A stretch of DNA of 64,000 bases, from assembly GCA_963920665.1 (NCBI GenBank), contig OY987265.1:14389001-14453000 (forward strand). The letters run 5' to 3'. The notes below the pieces were generated by a model. It searched no databases, was not told the DNA's origin, and saw only the letters and a list, made by a program, of their open reading frames with translations. The translations under genes were made by a program, and so were the position numbers. The stretch is from Straminergon stramineum. Lineage: Eukaryota; Streptophyta; Bryopsida; Hypnales; Calliergonaceae. How positions within the stretch are numbered: position 1 is the first letter of the stretch; the number at the start of each line of letters is the position of its first letter. Of the stretch, positions 35,011-47,896 are shown piece by piece.

Positions 35011-36741
35011 CATGTTCAAAAAAATTCATAACATTTTAAATTGGGGAACATGTAAAAAAATCCAATAGGGAACTAGCTTCAAGATAGGTCTCATACAAAG
35101 CCCTTTTTCAACAATTTTTGGCTTGAATATACAATAATTTCTTCAAAATGTGCATGGTGCAGTTTTAGACTTCAACTAAACCTAGAAGAGGAAAAAAGAA
35201 AAAAGAAAATCGCCCAAAATATCAAACTTTGGCAAGCTCGATCAATCTATATTCAAGCTGAAGTAGAGGGCAATTAGGCATATTGAGCCTACCATAGGAG
35301 GAAGTTGGGTCAAGGTTAGGGAAGCCCAACTCATCTCAAATCATTGCCACTAGATCAAGTCATCTCTTTGATTTTGAAGTTGTTCCCCATTCTCTCGACT
35401 TCAGAGATGTTCTCTAATTGAAGTACTAAAATTTTAAGATAGAATGGAATTAAATTTCATGGAACTTAAAGTACCCATCACCTATATCCTTTCCCACAAC
35501 TTTTAAGTCCACTAAGTTTGAAAGCATGGAATGGGAAAGAGAAGCTCCTTATACAAGTGGTGTGGTATGAAGTAAGATGATCCATATAGGTTATATAGAA
35601 TAGATTACTAGAAACTCAACCGCTCATAATTAGGTGAAAAGTAGGAATTGTGTTCAAATTATAATATTAGACCTCATATTGGCATAGTAAAATAACTTTT
35701 CTAAAAAATCTTTGAATTAAGAAAAATTAGGTAATCAAGCTAAATTTCATCTACAAAAATCTATTTGAGATTTCAAGTCTTCAAAAGTTATGGACAAATT
35801 TCACAGAGAGGTTGGAAGGGACATTTTATTTGACATTTTTCAATCATCTTCTTTGAATTCTGTCCATGATTTTTTTTGGAGGCTTAGAATTACAAAGGAA
35901 ATTTTAGAGATAAAATTTAGCTTGATTTACCGACTTGTTTTAGTTCAATTTGTTTTAGAAAAAGTTATTCTACTATGACCAAATGAGGTCTAAAATTATC
36001 ACTTAGAATACCATTCCTAAGTTTTGACAATGAGCGTTCAAGCTCTCATCTTCAAATTATCTCATATCCTTTGAAGATTCATGATAAAAAATGGATTGGA
36101 ATATAGAAATGACCTCTACTACTATTCACTCTTTTGAATGTTAATGATGCAATTGCTTCCAATTGCCTCCAAATTTTTTGGGGAAGGTAGTTTGTCAAAT
36201 GACAAATTTGTAATTGACTCAATGGACTCTTTTGGGGGTTTGAAATTCTTTATTTTCAAATGTGCTAGTTAGAAGTAATTGCCATGTTTAGGTCAAAGGA
36301 AACCTATCATGTAATGATTGCCTCCTTGCCACCACCTTCTGCATTGTGACAAATTTATGTACCCCAAAAAATGTCAGAGAAGTACCTAGGTTTGAAATTG
36401 GGGCAAGAAGTTGCCTAAGGCCTTGTCCAAGCTCCTTTAGGCATTGCAATACAAATTTCTCTCTAATGTAAATTACCTTGCATGTGTTGCCCCTTGTCCA
36501 TGAAAAATAACATTTTTTCCCATAACTTTGCATAGGAACATCCAATTGTAATTTTTTTTTGTGGGGTGGCAAGGTACTCCTTGTCCCCACATCCAAAAAA
36601 AATTAAAAAAATATAGAGAATTTTTCTATTTGTAGCGAGTTGCCCAAAATTGCTATATTGCCAAAAAAAATGTTGTTTGGTCCTTTAGAGGTTAATCTTC
36701 TATGTATCTTGTGTAACACAAACTAAAAAGATTGAGTGTTC
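35011..36741. other. AT-rich intergenic, nothing recognised
   Basis: No gene. The minus frame at 36288-36596 has no recognised domain. At 36630-36695 the phrase GAGTTGCCCAAAATTGCTAT and CTTTAGAGGTTAA match the right end of the 258-bp TTAA element, so a partial copy ends here. Confidence 0.4.
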
Positions 36742-37600
36742 TTAACCCCTAAGTCCCAAGGCCCCCCCCCCCCTTTTTTTTTTGTCAAAATCCACTTAAA
36801 ATTGCCATTTCTACTATAATTTTTTCCTCTATGTATACAACCATACAAAGATCTTGCACTAGACTAGTACTACGTATAAAAATGTGGTGAAGAATTTTTA
36901 AAAATTAACTTGTAGATTGCAAGATATTTGCATTTAATGTAAAGAAAGTTGTATTTTGAGCACACTACTTGATTAGGTTATTTGACTTTGAATATTTTTA
37001 ATTAAAAAAAAATTCACTAAGTGAACTTTTAAAACTTTTATATGAAGATTTGAGTGTCTAGGAAAAAAATTCCCCCCAAAATAGGTGATTTTCATTCTTT
37101 AAGAAATTGTTACTTTGTTGGGTAGAAGATTAATTGGTACAAGATTGAAGGAAAAAATAAATTGTTAACTATGAGATGGAATTGAAATATACTAATCCCA
37201 ACGGTGAGATTGTTCTAGCAAGTATATATAACTTTGTGGATCCCTTTTTTTTAAATTGTGAAAATTGAGTAAACCAATATGTTATTTTCTCAAGAAATTT
37301 CTATGATTGCCCATTGAACAAGAAGCTCCATAAATTTCACATCACTTATCCAAATGTACTGAATCAAATCTTTCCATTAAAAAAAATATAACCTATCAGA
37401 AAAATAAAATAAAAATTTTATTTCAAATTTTTGTGTTTTTTTTCAGTCTAGTCTCCCCTATATTGAGCCTTTTGTAGCGTAACTTTTGTTCTTGGGCATT
37501 GATTGAATAAACATATATATTTCCAAAAAAATAATGTGATTTCATATCTTAAATAAAGTTTCAAAAAGTCAAATAAAAAACCAAGGGTTACTTGATCCTA
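36742..37600 (+). repeat. TTAA-family element, partial copy
   Basis: The copy starts TTAACCCCTAAGTCCCAAGG, followed by a C(12)T(10) homopolymer block, then the family phrases TGCCATTTCTACTAT, AGATCTTGCA and, near 37480, GCGTAACTTTTGTTCTTGGG. The right terminus is missing. A member of the other element family begins about 20 bases after the last similarity. Confidence 0.6.
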
Positions 37601-37620
37601 CCCAGAATCTATTTTGTACC

Positions 37621-38352
37621 GGGTGATTATTGCAAGAAATACTTGTTTATAATTTGTCCCCTTGGCTTTGGATATGTGAGTTTTTTTCTCATAACTTTTG
37701 TGTCATATGCATGTTTTCTATGAAATTTGAAAGGAAGGTACATGTGATAGTTGTAGATATTAAGTAAATTTTTCCAATTTAAAAAAATAGTTTATTATTT
37801 TCAAATTGCCCCAATTGGATGTCTATGTTGGCCGTTTTTTGGGCTCTTTGTACTTTTTCTTACCCAAAAATATAAATTTGAAGATCAAAATTGGAGTACA
37901 AGGACTTCTACTGCAGTTATACTACCCTATGAAGATATTTTCTAAAAAGAAAAAAGTGTCCACCTGCCACATGTACTCAAAATACACTACTTTTGTACCT
38001 CGTTTTGTGCATGTGCAAAGGACACAATTTTTTTCCCAATGATTCAAATGGTTGAGAAGAAGGACCATATTTGAGTTAAGAAAAATAAACTTTCTTAGAT
38101 TAGGAAATTTTTTTATTCCTATTTTCTAAAAATAAAAATCTCAATTATCTAATTTCTTGCATTTTCCATCACTCTTTTTTTGTGCATAACTATTAGATAT
38201 AAATTTTTACAGGCCTAAATTTTCACACAAAAAATATTTTGAATGTTGTACAAATTATCCACATTTTCTTTCATTTAAAAGAAAAGTCATAGTACTCATA
38301 ATACTAGGCTATTGTGTGACAAAAAACCAACAAGTATTTCTTGCAATGACCC
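37621..38352. mobile_element. Long-TIR element, GCAAGAAACACTT family, copy 2
   Basis: The left end is GGGTGATTATTGCAAGAAAT and the right end, inverted, GGGTCATTGCAAGAAATACT. The left subterminal region (CTCATAACTTTTGTGTCATA, GAAAGGAAGGTACATGTGAT) is the inverse of the right subterminal region of other copies, so the terminal repeats are over 100 bases long. It is non-coding. Confidence 0.7.
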
Positions 38353-38887
38353 TCCCTATGGGAACAATAGGACTTTAGGGGCAGTTCATTTTGCACTCTT
38401 GTCATTATTCCAAAAACAAGTAGAAACTATTTAAACAATTTCGCCTGACAACAATTGAACGACAATCACATAAGTAGAAAGTAGATGAATTAAATTTGAA
38501 CCAATCCAAAGTCCAAACTCTTCTCCATCGAGCCTAACGTAATGCCACTCAAAAGAACGTCAACTATCTTCAATCATCACCACGTGGTTAAGAAATTTAA
38601 CGCCCCAGAGCACTGCACCGCAACTGCCTGAATCCTTGATCAATCCACTATATAATTATATGTCCAGGCAAGGCAGCCGGCAAATTAACACAAGAACTCA
38701 ATAAATAAAACAATCATTCTTTTGCTAAAAAAACTCTACAAAAACATGTTAATCTCTACCTTCTCGCCAGCATGCTTGTCTAGCTAGTATACCAACATTC
38801 CTGCATGTGTGTCCGCAATGTAACTAGACTAGAAACCTGCAACTACATACTGTTCCAAAAACTAGGAACAGACTATAGACTAAGTAT
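38353..38887. other. 3' flank of the zinc finger gene
   Basis: No gene. A G-box-like CACGTGG lies at about 38582. From about 38480 the base composition rises, probably the 3' UTR of the minus-strand zinc finger gene. Confidence 0.4.
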
Positions 38888-39418
38888 CTACAAGAATCTC
38901 CCCGGAGTGAAACCCAGTCGAAGCTCCAAGTCCACGGCCTCCAGGCGCTTGCTATTCTTGCTCGGAAGCCGGTGCAAGGACCTCCAAGGATGCACCAACG
39001 CGCTCGCAACTGCAAGCGAATTTGGACTCGGCGGGGACGACGACGAAGCCGACGAGCCTCCGTGGGTGATCACTTCCTCCTGCAGGTGGTCCTGTTCACC
39101 CTCTTCCTCCGGTGGATTACCTGGCGCAGCAGCCGCAACGACGACGACCCCAGTGGTTGCAGCACTCGTCCCCTTCAAGTTTTCGCCCTGGTTGCGAAGC
39201 TCCATCAGCTGCTTGGCCAGCGCCCTCTCGCGCCGGTGCACGTTCATGTGACCTCCCAGCGCTTGCGCATTGCGGCACACGCGGCCGCAGAAATGACAAA
39301 TATAAGTAGTGCTCTTCTTCGAAACTACGCCCGAGTCCCCCGCCTCCGAAGACGACACGACTGCTTGCGAGCTTGGATGGAAATCCCCGCTTGGATTGAT
39401 CACTACAGACTGACCCAT
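38888..39418 (-). CDS. SUPERMAN-like C2H2 zinc finger repressor
   Basis: Single exon, 176 residues. One plant-type C2H2 finger spans residues 39-61 (YICHFCGRVCRNAQALGGHM then NVH): Cys41, Cys44, His57 and His61 bind zinc, and QALGGH at 52-57 is the plant DNA-contact signature. The C-terminus carries VDLELRLG (162-169), an EAR repression motif that recruits TOPLESS-type co-repressors. One central finger plus a C-terminal EAR is the layout of the SUPERMAN / RABBIT EARS / ZFP10-11 group, nuclear repressors acting in organ boundary and cell division control. A valine- and alanine-rich stretch at 90-100 and a serine/proline segment at 120-135 are probably disordered. Absence of introns is normal for the group. 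The exact orthologue cannot be named. Confidence 0.93.
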   Translation of the reverse strand: MGQSVVINPSGDFHPSSQAVVSSSEAGDSGVVSKKSTTYICHFCGRVCRNAQALGGHMNVHRRERALAKQLMELRNQGENLKGTSAATTGVVVVAAAAPGNPPEEEGEQDHLQEEVITHGGSSASSSSPPSPNSLAVASALVHPWRSLHRLPSKNSKRLEAVDLELRLGFTPGRFL

Positions 39419-40765
39419 CGTACTGAGAATTTGAAATTTTGCAAAAAATATGCGTGAATTAGAACGAGTTTGATCATTCCCAAGCTCACTAGCTTAACTT
39501 AGCTTAGCTTGCTGCTCTCATGTGACGTTGCTCAAGACGAAGCGAGCCTGCCCAGCTTCACTTGCATGTGAATCTCTGACTTGGGCTCCAACTGCAGTTT
39601 GGGGGATCCACACGGCCCACAACGGGGTCTTGGATGGACACTTTGGGAGAGTGAAAGTGTCTGTTTCCACTAGTTGCGCATGCCGCCCCTCTGAGGTTGC
39701 AAATAGGAGTTTGGGTACTGGTTTGGAGATTATTTGAGGTACGTGTCCAAGTTCAAGCTAAGTGAACTAGTGGATCGAACGTACATAGCAATGTTGTTAT
39801 CAAATTCGATTGAGAAGAGAATCTTGAATTGGAAGTCTGGAAGTGAAAGGAACTGAATGGTACTGGAACTTATAGTTGTATGAATTTGTATTGTTGTGCT
39901 TGTTAATGCTTTCTTTAGGAGTATCGTCACTCAAGGTTCACTAGTAGTCAGGGCTTCTATTTTTTTCATCGAAATTTGAAGCAAAAGAGATAAAGAAAAA
40001 CATTGAGCAAATGATTGTATGGGAACATACATATTCCCCCTTCTCAGAGGATGAGATTGATGCATGCTTCAAGAATCTTTGGATGGTGTAGCTCTGTTGT
40101 ATGAATGAATGAAGATTCATCCATATTCTGCATGTTTCATCCATGTGTTGAATATAAATAGCTTCTAATGGCGAAGATCGTTTTTTTGCACTGTGTAATT
40201 CAAGGAAAAAATGAAGGAAAAAGTCTTTCTTGTAGTCTTCCATAATGTTGTAACTGATTGTGGATTTGTGGAGTCATAGCATACAGAATGCAGTAGAGAA
40301 TGAATGAGGTAGGTGGGGAATAAATTTTTGGGAGTTAGGAATTAGGGTATGTATATCCCTAGTTTTAGTTTGAGAAAGTTTCATAGCAAATTATTTAAAA
40401 GAATAGAGATAGTAGTACACTAATAATTTTGCAGACAAGTAAGCCAAAGCGTAAAAGGAGCATCCTAACTTGTAGTTTGTTCCACAGGCTGTAGTCCAGC
40501 TCTGTTTTGGTACGTCTGCAATGAAAGGGAGGAATAAAAATAAATTTTATTTTCAATAAATACAACCACTTTAGTATTGTTTGCTTCTTAGTCTTAGTGA
40601 ATGATTTTGTTGTAACATGTTAGAAGAAAGTAGTCTTACAAATATAGATTTAGATTTTAAGTTAAGAAGTAAAGTAACTTGAAGTTATGTGGGTGAAAGC
40701 ACAAAACACTTTGTACTTTTGGGTGTACCATATTGCATGCCTAGCACAAAATTGAGTATAACTTT
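39419..40765 (-). promoter_or_regulatory. Upstream region of the zinc finger gene
   Basis: No gene is supported; the minus frame at 39941-40243 has no domain and its composition matches the flanks. The first 300 bases upstream hold TTAGCTTAACTTAGCTTAGC, a small direct repeat of an AGCTTA word. No convincing TATA box was placed. Confidence 0.35.
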
Positions 40766-41640
40766 TGGGTGATTGCAAGAAACACTTGTCCTATTTTGTG
40801 TTGCCTCGAATATATTGATTTGTTTTTCGGCCATAACTTTTGCATTTGAGCACCAAATGACTTAAGATTTATAGAGAAGGTATTCCTAACTATTATACAC
40901 CTTGCCTAATTTTTTTGAAATTTTCAAAAATATTTTATTGTCCAAAAATAGCCCCCAATTGTATGTCACATTTGCTAATTTGGGGGATCTTAGTACTAAA
41001 TTTAGTATCCTAAAATGAATTTGGAGCTAAAATTAGGAGGAGATTTGTCTTCTAGTAATCTTAAAGCTATTATTTGCAAAAAATTCTAAAACTAGTTAAT
41101 TGTATGTAGTGTGGAAGTCCACAAATTGAGTTTCCTTCTACTTGCATTTTGAAAGATATAAACAATTATTTTTGTGGTTCTTTTGGTGAATGACCATCTC
41201 CACAAAATTTTTACAAATGACCAAATTTTATCTTTCTTATTTAATTTTTTCCTATTTTAAACTAATTAAAGTATCAAAGTATTTATTTTCTTGACATTTG
41301 GCACTTTTCTAGTTGTCCTACTTATAGAATTTTTCTATGCTTTTCCTTTGGTGGTTACCTTTATTTCAAAAGTGTGTACATTGACCATATTTTTTTAATT
41401 TTACAGTACTCCAGTAAAAAAATCATGAGCACTATTCAAAACACAACAAGATCAACAATCACCTTTTTAGAATTGTTTCTTTATATAATTTGAAATCATT
41501 ATAGAGGTGAACTGTACATTGCCTAAATCAATAAATAATTTAGAGTTTTCTCTAAGAAAATTTACTATTTATTACTCAATTAGTCAATTTTTCTAATTTT
41601 CTACACTTTAGGTTCTAGGGATTTTTAGTATTGTACGTAG
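40766..41640 (+). repeat. GCAAGAAACACTT family, decayed copy 3
   Basis: The left end is clear (GGGTGATTGCAAGAAACACT) and is followed by the subterminal CCATAACTTTTGCATTTGAG and CACCAAATGA. No right end was found before the next copy begins, so it is truncated or diverged. Confidence 0.55.
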
Positions 41641-42396
41641 GATGATTGCAAGAAACACTTCACGTATCTGGCTCAAAAACCCAATTTTTGGTTGTAGGAG
41701 TGGCAGTACAACGGACTACTATCAATTTCACGCGTCAAATTGCGCTTGCAAATCTCAACCGTCGATTCCGGGCGACTACACATCTTAATTGTTGATTAGT
41801 ACTATATAGTACTACGTAGTACTATAGACTACTATGGAGTACTATAGAAACCATTGGGAGCAGAAAATAGCAGAAAAGGGGTCTATGGACCTTTTCATTT
41901 TTAGTAATTCAAAAAAAATTCAAAAAATTCCTAGAAAAAATCCATTTTTGCAGACAAGCTTGTTCTCACATTGCACCAAAAATTTCTTCAAAGAAAATTT
42001 TCTCTTGCCCGACAAATGTGCGCGAACAACGGTCACTTTGGCCCCATATAGACACCTCATGCAAAGGTTTTTTGCAAAAAACTCTTCGTCTCTCATTGGA
42101 ATGCAAGTACATCTCCAGCTTCTCCAATTTGTGGCTTCCAATTCACATTTTGGGGTACAACTTCTGCTCAAAACCCCCCAAAATGGCCAAGGTAGACACC
42201 CAATTGGGGTCACTTTAAAAATTGTAAAGTAATTTTTCAAAAAATCCAAAAATACAGAATGTGTGAAACTTTTATGTGTACCTTCATTCCAAATTTCAAG
42301 ACAAACGGACTTACGATGCAAAAGTTATGACCAAAAAACCACATGTCTAAGGGCAAAGGGACAAAAAATAGGAGAAGTGTTTCTTGCAATCACCCC
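41641..42396. mobile_element. Long-TIR element, GCAAGAAACACTT family, copy 4
   Basis: The left end is GATGATTGCAAGAAACACTT and the right end, inverted, GGTGATTGCAAGAAACACTT. The right subterminal region has ATGTGTACCTTCATTCCAAA and GCAAAAGTTATGACCAAAAA. Its left half includes a GC-richer patch (41720-41770) and a palindromic AGTACTATAG tandem at 41790-41850. The overlapping frames on both strands (41834-42232 plus, 41920-42321 minus) have no recognised domain. Confidence 0.7.
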
Positions 42397-45300
42397 ATAA
42401 TGAATCTGAAATGATGATTTTCTCTTGAAAATTTGGATGCCATATTGTTCTACTAGGTTTACAACTATTGACCAAAGGAATTCCTTGTCCTCTATATAGA
42501 TGCAAAGAAAACCTTGTTGTGCACACGTTTTTAGGCACCCAAGATACCTTTTCATGAGTTTGTTGGCAAAATCTCATCTTGATTGTTTTTTAAGAATTTT
42601 CTTTTTCATTTTTTGAATGATTTCACTATTTTTAACATTTTCAATTAAAAAAAAATTTGTCTTCATGAAAATTTCCATTGTGCATAACTTTTGAAGTAAA
42701 TTTATTTTAGGCCTTACTTTTGGGAATTCATTATTTGTTGTATTCTACTAGTTACCCATATTTTACTTTATCTTTAAATATATTTTTTCAAAAGCTTATA
42801 GTATTATGAATTCTATCACCAAATCAATAGTGTTTCATGTTTTCACCCATGTATTGTTTTGTCATTTTGGTTACCAAATAAATAAATGTGAAGAATATGT
42901 TGAAGACTATCTAAACAACATTTTAGTGACTAAACTATTAGAGGTATCATACATAACATGTACAATACTATTTCATGTTTTTCAAGTCTTTACACCGACA
43001 TCCATCAAATAATTGCAAAGATGTAGAAATAACATTCACATTGAGAAATCTTTGCAATTTTTTAAATATATGGAATGTCTTGCATTCAAACCACATTACA
43101 GTTCCTTATTGAATTCAATTGGGCAAATTTCTAGTTCATATCATCTTCATGTGGAAAATCAATTCCTTTAGTCAAGTCTGTAACAATTCCATGGCATGAG
43201 AGACAAATTCTTTTTTGTTTGTGCATGAAGACTTCAACAATATATTCATTCCAACCATTTTAGTACCCAAATGGTAGTTACATACTTTTAACTATCTCTA
43301 CATTATGCAAAAAATTAACTTCATAAAAGTAGCATAATTGCATACATCCATATTTCATCTACGGACACTCTAGGATTTATAATTTCAACAAACATTGATA
43401 GTGTTAATTGCTACAAGAGAATTTAGTTGTGACTAGTTAGAAAAACACTCTTATTGAAAGAGAGACAATAATATCAATCTCTTGCTCACTCTTGCTATAA
43501 GGTACAAAGAACAAGACTGCAATTGAGTAAATTGCATTTGAAGTTGAACAACCTTTGTTTCCTAACAAATATCAAGTTGTACTTACAGCAACACTACACA
43601 CAAATATTAGTTCTTTGGTTAGTAAACTTGATAAGTTTAAGAAGGGTATTTCAAGTCTTCCTTGTTGATTAGGATCCCATTATTCCCTTCAAACTTGCTA
43701 CTTTCATTGGATTTGACTATTTGTAGTCAATTTCTATTTGTTGGTTAGTTAATTTATAATGACCTTGCTTGAATGATGGTTATTTATTTACATTAGAGAA
43801 AATAAAACATCTATATTAGAGAAAATTTGGAGCCTTTGTAAGGCCATTTGACTTTTGACAACAATGCAAATACAATTAAACCATGATTTAAATTATTTTA
43901 AAATTATTTTTTAATGTCACCTCAGATGATTTAGAAAAAGAATTAAAAATTTTCATATAATTTGTTTATAAAAAAAATATTAGTTTTTAATTACCTTGTA
44001 TTTGCACTACTACCGAAAGTCAAGTGGCCCCTTAGAGGTTTAGAGGCCCCAAATTTTCTCTAATCCCTCCTTTAAAAATGTTTTAATGACTCGTATCTAT
44101 TAGTTACAATTTTTCTACTTCCAACACATAAAATTTTAATTATATCTTGCACAAGATGAATTTTTGGTCATGCACAATCAATCTTGTATTTTAATGCAAT
44201 TTAGCCCAACCATGCCAAAATTCCTTTTAGAAAGCAAAATCTTTATTTTATTTTATTTTTCTAGTGATTTTCTAATTTCTAATAGCCATTGATCAAATTT
44301 AATTAATTCTACCTAAAGAAAAATTCTTTCAAGTCTTTCAAATGTTTGGTACCTATATAAATGTCAATTAGTAGTTTATTTAAATCATTCAAAAATTTTA
44401 TTTCTCAAAAAGGTAGAAAATCTACCTCTGTCAATTTATCAATATTTTTCCAAACAAGTGATGTTCAAAAATTATACTCTAAACTTGCTAATTCTCTTAC
44501 AATAAAGTTCCATTCTACACAACACAAAAAAAAGTCATATTTGTCTCCTTCCATGAAAGTGGGGGAATTGGCATGCTTTTCCTACTTGTGACTCACAAGG
44601 AATTTGAATATTCCATGTGAAAATCTCTCCTCTCCATGCCTTTTTTTAAATCCACCATATAGGAATCTCAACTAATAGATCTCACAACATATTTATATGT
44701 ATTGCATTTCAATGTTGTTTCCACCCAAAACCTTTAGGAGTGGATTCTAGAAGAAGCAATTGTCTCATATTGATTGTTAAGGGCATTGTAATTTTGAGTT
44801 TAAGTTGTAAAGTATTGAGTTCTATTAACGGAAATCAAGAATATTTAGATTGAAAAGACCTTAGAAATCTATGAAATTTTCAGATCTATAATTTGGATTA
44901 TTTTGAAGATAATCAAGAATCAGAAAATTACAACAATTTTGGACTTCTGGATCTATAATTGAGGATAAATTTGGAATTCAAAAATCTACAAATTCAAAAG
45001 ATTGGAACTTCAAAAATATACAATATTTTTAGATTTCAATGTCTAAAATATACAAATTGTTGAAATTATGACCACTAAAATCTATAGAAACATAGATTTG
45101 AAAAAAAAATCAAGTCTAGGAGATTGAATTTTGCAAATTGAGTCCACTTGATTTGAGGTGGTTAACATCTTTTCATAATGTTTTAAAAGAAACCTCAAAG
45201 TCCCCTAAGAAAATATGCAAAATACCTTGAGTGTGGTCTCATTTCCCCTCAAAATTCAAAATCTCCCTTGTGGAAGAAAACACTTCAAATGAGACTATAC

Positions 45301-46100
45301 AAAAATATTGCATTACACACAAGAAAAGTGATATGACTTCCTCGTGACAAATAAGGTATGCCACAATTGTGTTTACTTAAGTAATCCAGCCACATTATAA
45401 ATGACTCATTTATGACCATGTAAAAATTTGATAAATGCGAAGTGTTTGATGAAATGAAGCAAAAAAGACTTTCCAAGATGTATTATTGGTAATGGCAATG
45501 TTGTCAAGTCCATATAATGGCTTAGTGGTTAGAATCAAGTTATGAATTTTTGAGTATAAACTAAAAGAAGAATGTGACCATATTATAGACTTGATGGAAT
45601 TGTTATCATTTTATAAAAATATTGAAGCCATTTTAGGTGAGTGACATAATTATTATAGAATCAATTTTTATTAGTTTTGGAAGAACATAGTGTCACTTTT
45701 AGGCTTTAGAGATAATCATTTCAAAAATTCATAACTAATGCATACTTCATCATAAAAATCTAATTCTACTACCTATTACTTTGCATATTATTTCTTCAAG
45801 TTTGAGATCTTTTTTCAATATTTCTTCAATCTTCCAAGGGTTCTAGCCAAGTTTTGAGGCAATTATATGGTGGCATATGTTAATTTCATTTTTCTTCATC
45901 TTAGTCTTTGTACAAAGAATACATACTTTGTGCCCATGTGCATGCCACACATGTCAAAATTTGTATTAAACCTTGTCCTCTATAAGTGCAATTTTAGTAC
46001 AATCTTAGAATAACAACTATTTTCCCAATTTTTGACTCCAAATTTGCATTTGCAGGTCGGAAATAGGATTAAATTATTCTAAAATGGAAAAACTAGACAT
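42397..46100. other. AT-rich intergenic, nothing recognised
   Basis: No gene, RNA gene or clean repeat boundary was found in this stretch. The open frames are short, AT-driven and without domains. Confidence 0.4.
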
Positions 46101-46298
46101 CCAATCTAGGGATCTTTAGAAATAATAAACTAATTTTCAAAAGTTGCTAAAAAATTACTCAATATCTACAACTAGTACATGTAAATTCCTTTCAAATTTC
46201 ATGTACATTGGATATAGACCATAGAAGTTAAAGCTAAGAAACCACCCATCCAAAGCCAAGGGGACAAAAAAAGGACAAGTGTTTCTTGCAACTACCTT
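46101..46298. repeat. GCAAGAAACACTT family, right-end fragment
   Basis: The inverted end GGTAGTTGCAAGAAACACTT lies at 46277-46297 and is preceded by the family's subterminal ACATGTAAATTCCTTTCAAA and AAGCCAAGGGGACAAAAAAA. The left end is not recognised. Confidence 0.6.
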
Positions 46299-46514
46299 AA
46301 TATACAAATCTTTTAATACAATGTTCTTTACATTACTATTTTTCACAAACAATTTGAATTCTCATAGAAGAAAAGTGAAAGATAAAAATGATTTTCTCCA
46401 TATTCCAAGACATTTTCAAGATACAGGTAGAATTTTTGTGATTGAATGTGTAAACAACTTTATTGGAATACAATATGAAATACATTGTCATTCTCTACAT
46501 TTTCTAAAATTCTA

Positions 46515-47226
46515 GCCTATAAAAGGGATCAATCGGGAAATGTTAAAAAACTTTGTTTAGGCATCAAAGTGTTGAGGCTTCCAATATACTATTATTGCTA
46601 CTAAAGCCCAAATATAAACAATTATTTATAATGATGTAATAAACCAATAGATTGTAAGCTTCAAAATAAAATCATATTCAAATTTAACAAATTATTTTGA
46701 CAAAATCTATGATAAGTATGATAGTTGCCATGACAAAAAATATGAAATGTAATACTATAAAGATGCTAGAAACTTGGATAAGGGTTATGATGAAGTAATC
46801 TATTGTACCACATAAGAACAAATCAACCACAATTGCATCTAAACTAAACAACTTTGCAAACCTATCCAATGGTATCTTTGGTTCCATTATAGTTGCTAAC
46901 GTTTCAAGCAACTTTTCCTCTTGCTTTGAGTTTGTATAGATTACTAAAGATCTATGACAAGGATTAAAAAACTATAAACACTAACTTCAATCAACAATTA
47001 TATGATATCCAAGATCAATCCAACTACTTCAAATTGTGCCACATGGAAGTCTTTCACCTCTCGAAAGACCATTGCAATAATGTATCCAAGGACTTGGATT
47101 GCAATAGCTATCATAGCAAACCTAGAATAGCCATGCAAGAATTTCAACTCATCGTAGTCTAGCAACTCCTCCACCAACATCAATACTAAACATCCTACTG
47201 ATGAAAGTTCCATACGTTCTTAGTCA
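46515..47226 (-). pseudogene. Dead copy of the multi-pass membrane protein (exon 2)
   Basis: On the minus strand this matches the intact frame 51974-51189. The segment LSSVGCLVLMLVEELLDYDE and AMIAIAIQVLGYIIA, for instance, differ from the intact copy by a few residues. It carries a four-base insertion near 46690 that shifts the frame, a small extra insertion near 46997, and a stop in the equivalent of the IPFSIIVYTW segment. The similarity ends about 47226-47240, and no counterpart of exon 1 is recognisable upstream. It is a non-functional paralogue produced by the tandem duplication. Confidence 0.8.
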
Positions 47227-47240
47227 CCATTCTTTGTTTT

Positions 47241-47896
47241 TTGGCTCATTGTGAGAAGACAACTCAAAGTGAGTGATTTCTTGTTTTGACAATTTCTTTT
47301 GAACACTTTTTTTAGTTAAGACCCAAATATCTACCCCATTGCATTTTTCCAAAACTAAAGTGTCAAAATCTGAAACAAGGAGGAACAATTTGATACTTTA
47401 GTGTTGAAAAAGTCCCAAAACTAATATTGAGAACAACACCGACCATGTATGGAACTGATCATGTGCATTCAATGATCTGAAATCTAACAACTTTGATTTG
47501 AAAACCAATCGAAGAGAAAATCAAAAATCCTAAGAAAAGGCATGAGGCTCAACAAATGCCCACAAATGCCCAGTTGCTCAGAGCCCGCAACCACTAACAA
47601 AACACCAAGAATTGTCATGAAATAATCTACGGAGGGCACCCCTAAAATGTGCCATTGACCCTAAACCACCATCTTCACTGTGTACATCTCCAAAATCAAT
47701 TATGTACCTATGTGGAAGAAATGCTTTTAGAACTAAACTTTGTTCTTTCATAACTTTTGCACATAGAATTCGAATGTCGCATTGTTCGGTGCATTGGAAC
47801 CTCCTTTCACTTGTCAATAAAAAAACTTATAAATTTGAATACTCTAATAATAATTAGACACAGTAGCAATTAGTGGTGATTTTGGGGGTATCCACC
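47241..47896. other. Spacer, nothing recognised
   Basis: No gene. The short minus frame 47578-47817 has no domain. This DNA has no counterpart in unit 2 of the tandem duplication. Confidence 0.35.

Noticed and set aside
38805..39457. Plus-strand open frames of 148 and 161 codons
   Set aside because: They overlap the zinc finger gene in antisense. The minus frame has the C2H2, QALGGH and EAR motifs.
41834..42321. Overlapping frames of 132 and 133 codons on opposite strands
   Set aside because: Both lie inside a non-autonomous long-TIR element, mirror each other and show no transposase motif.
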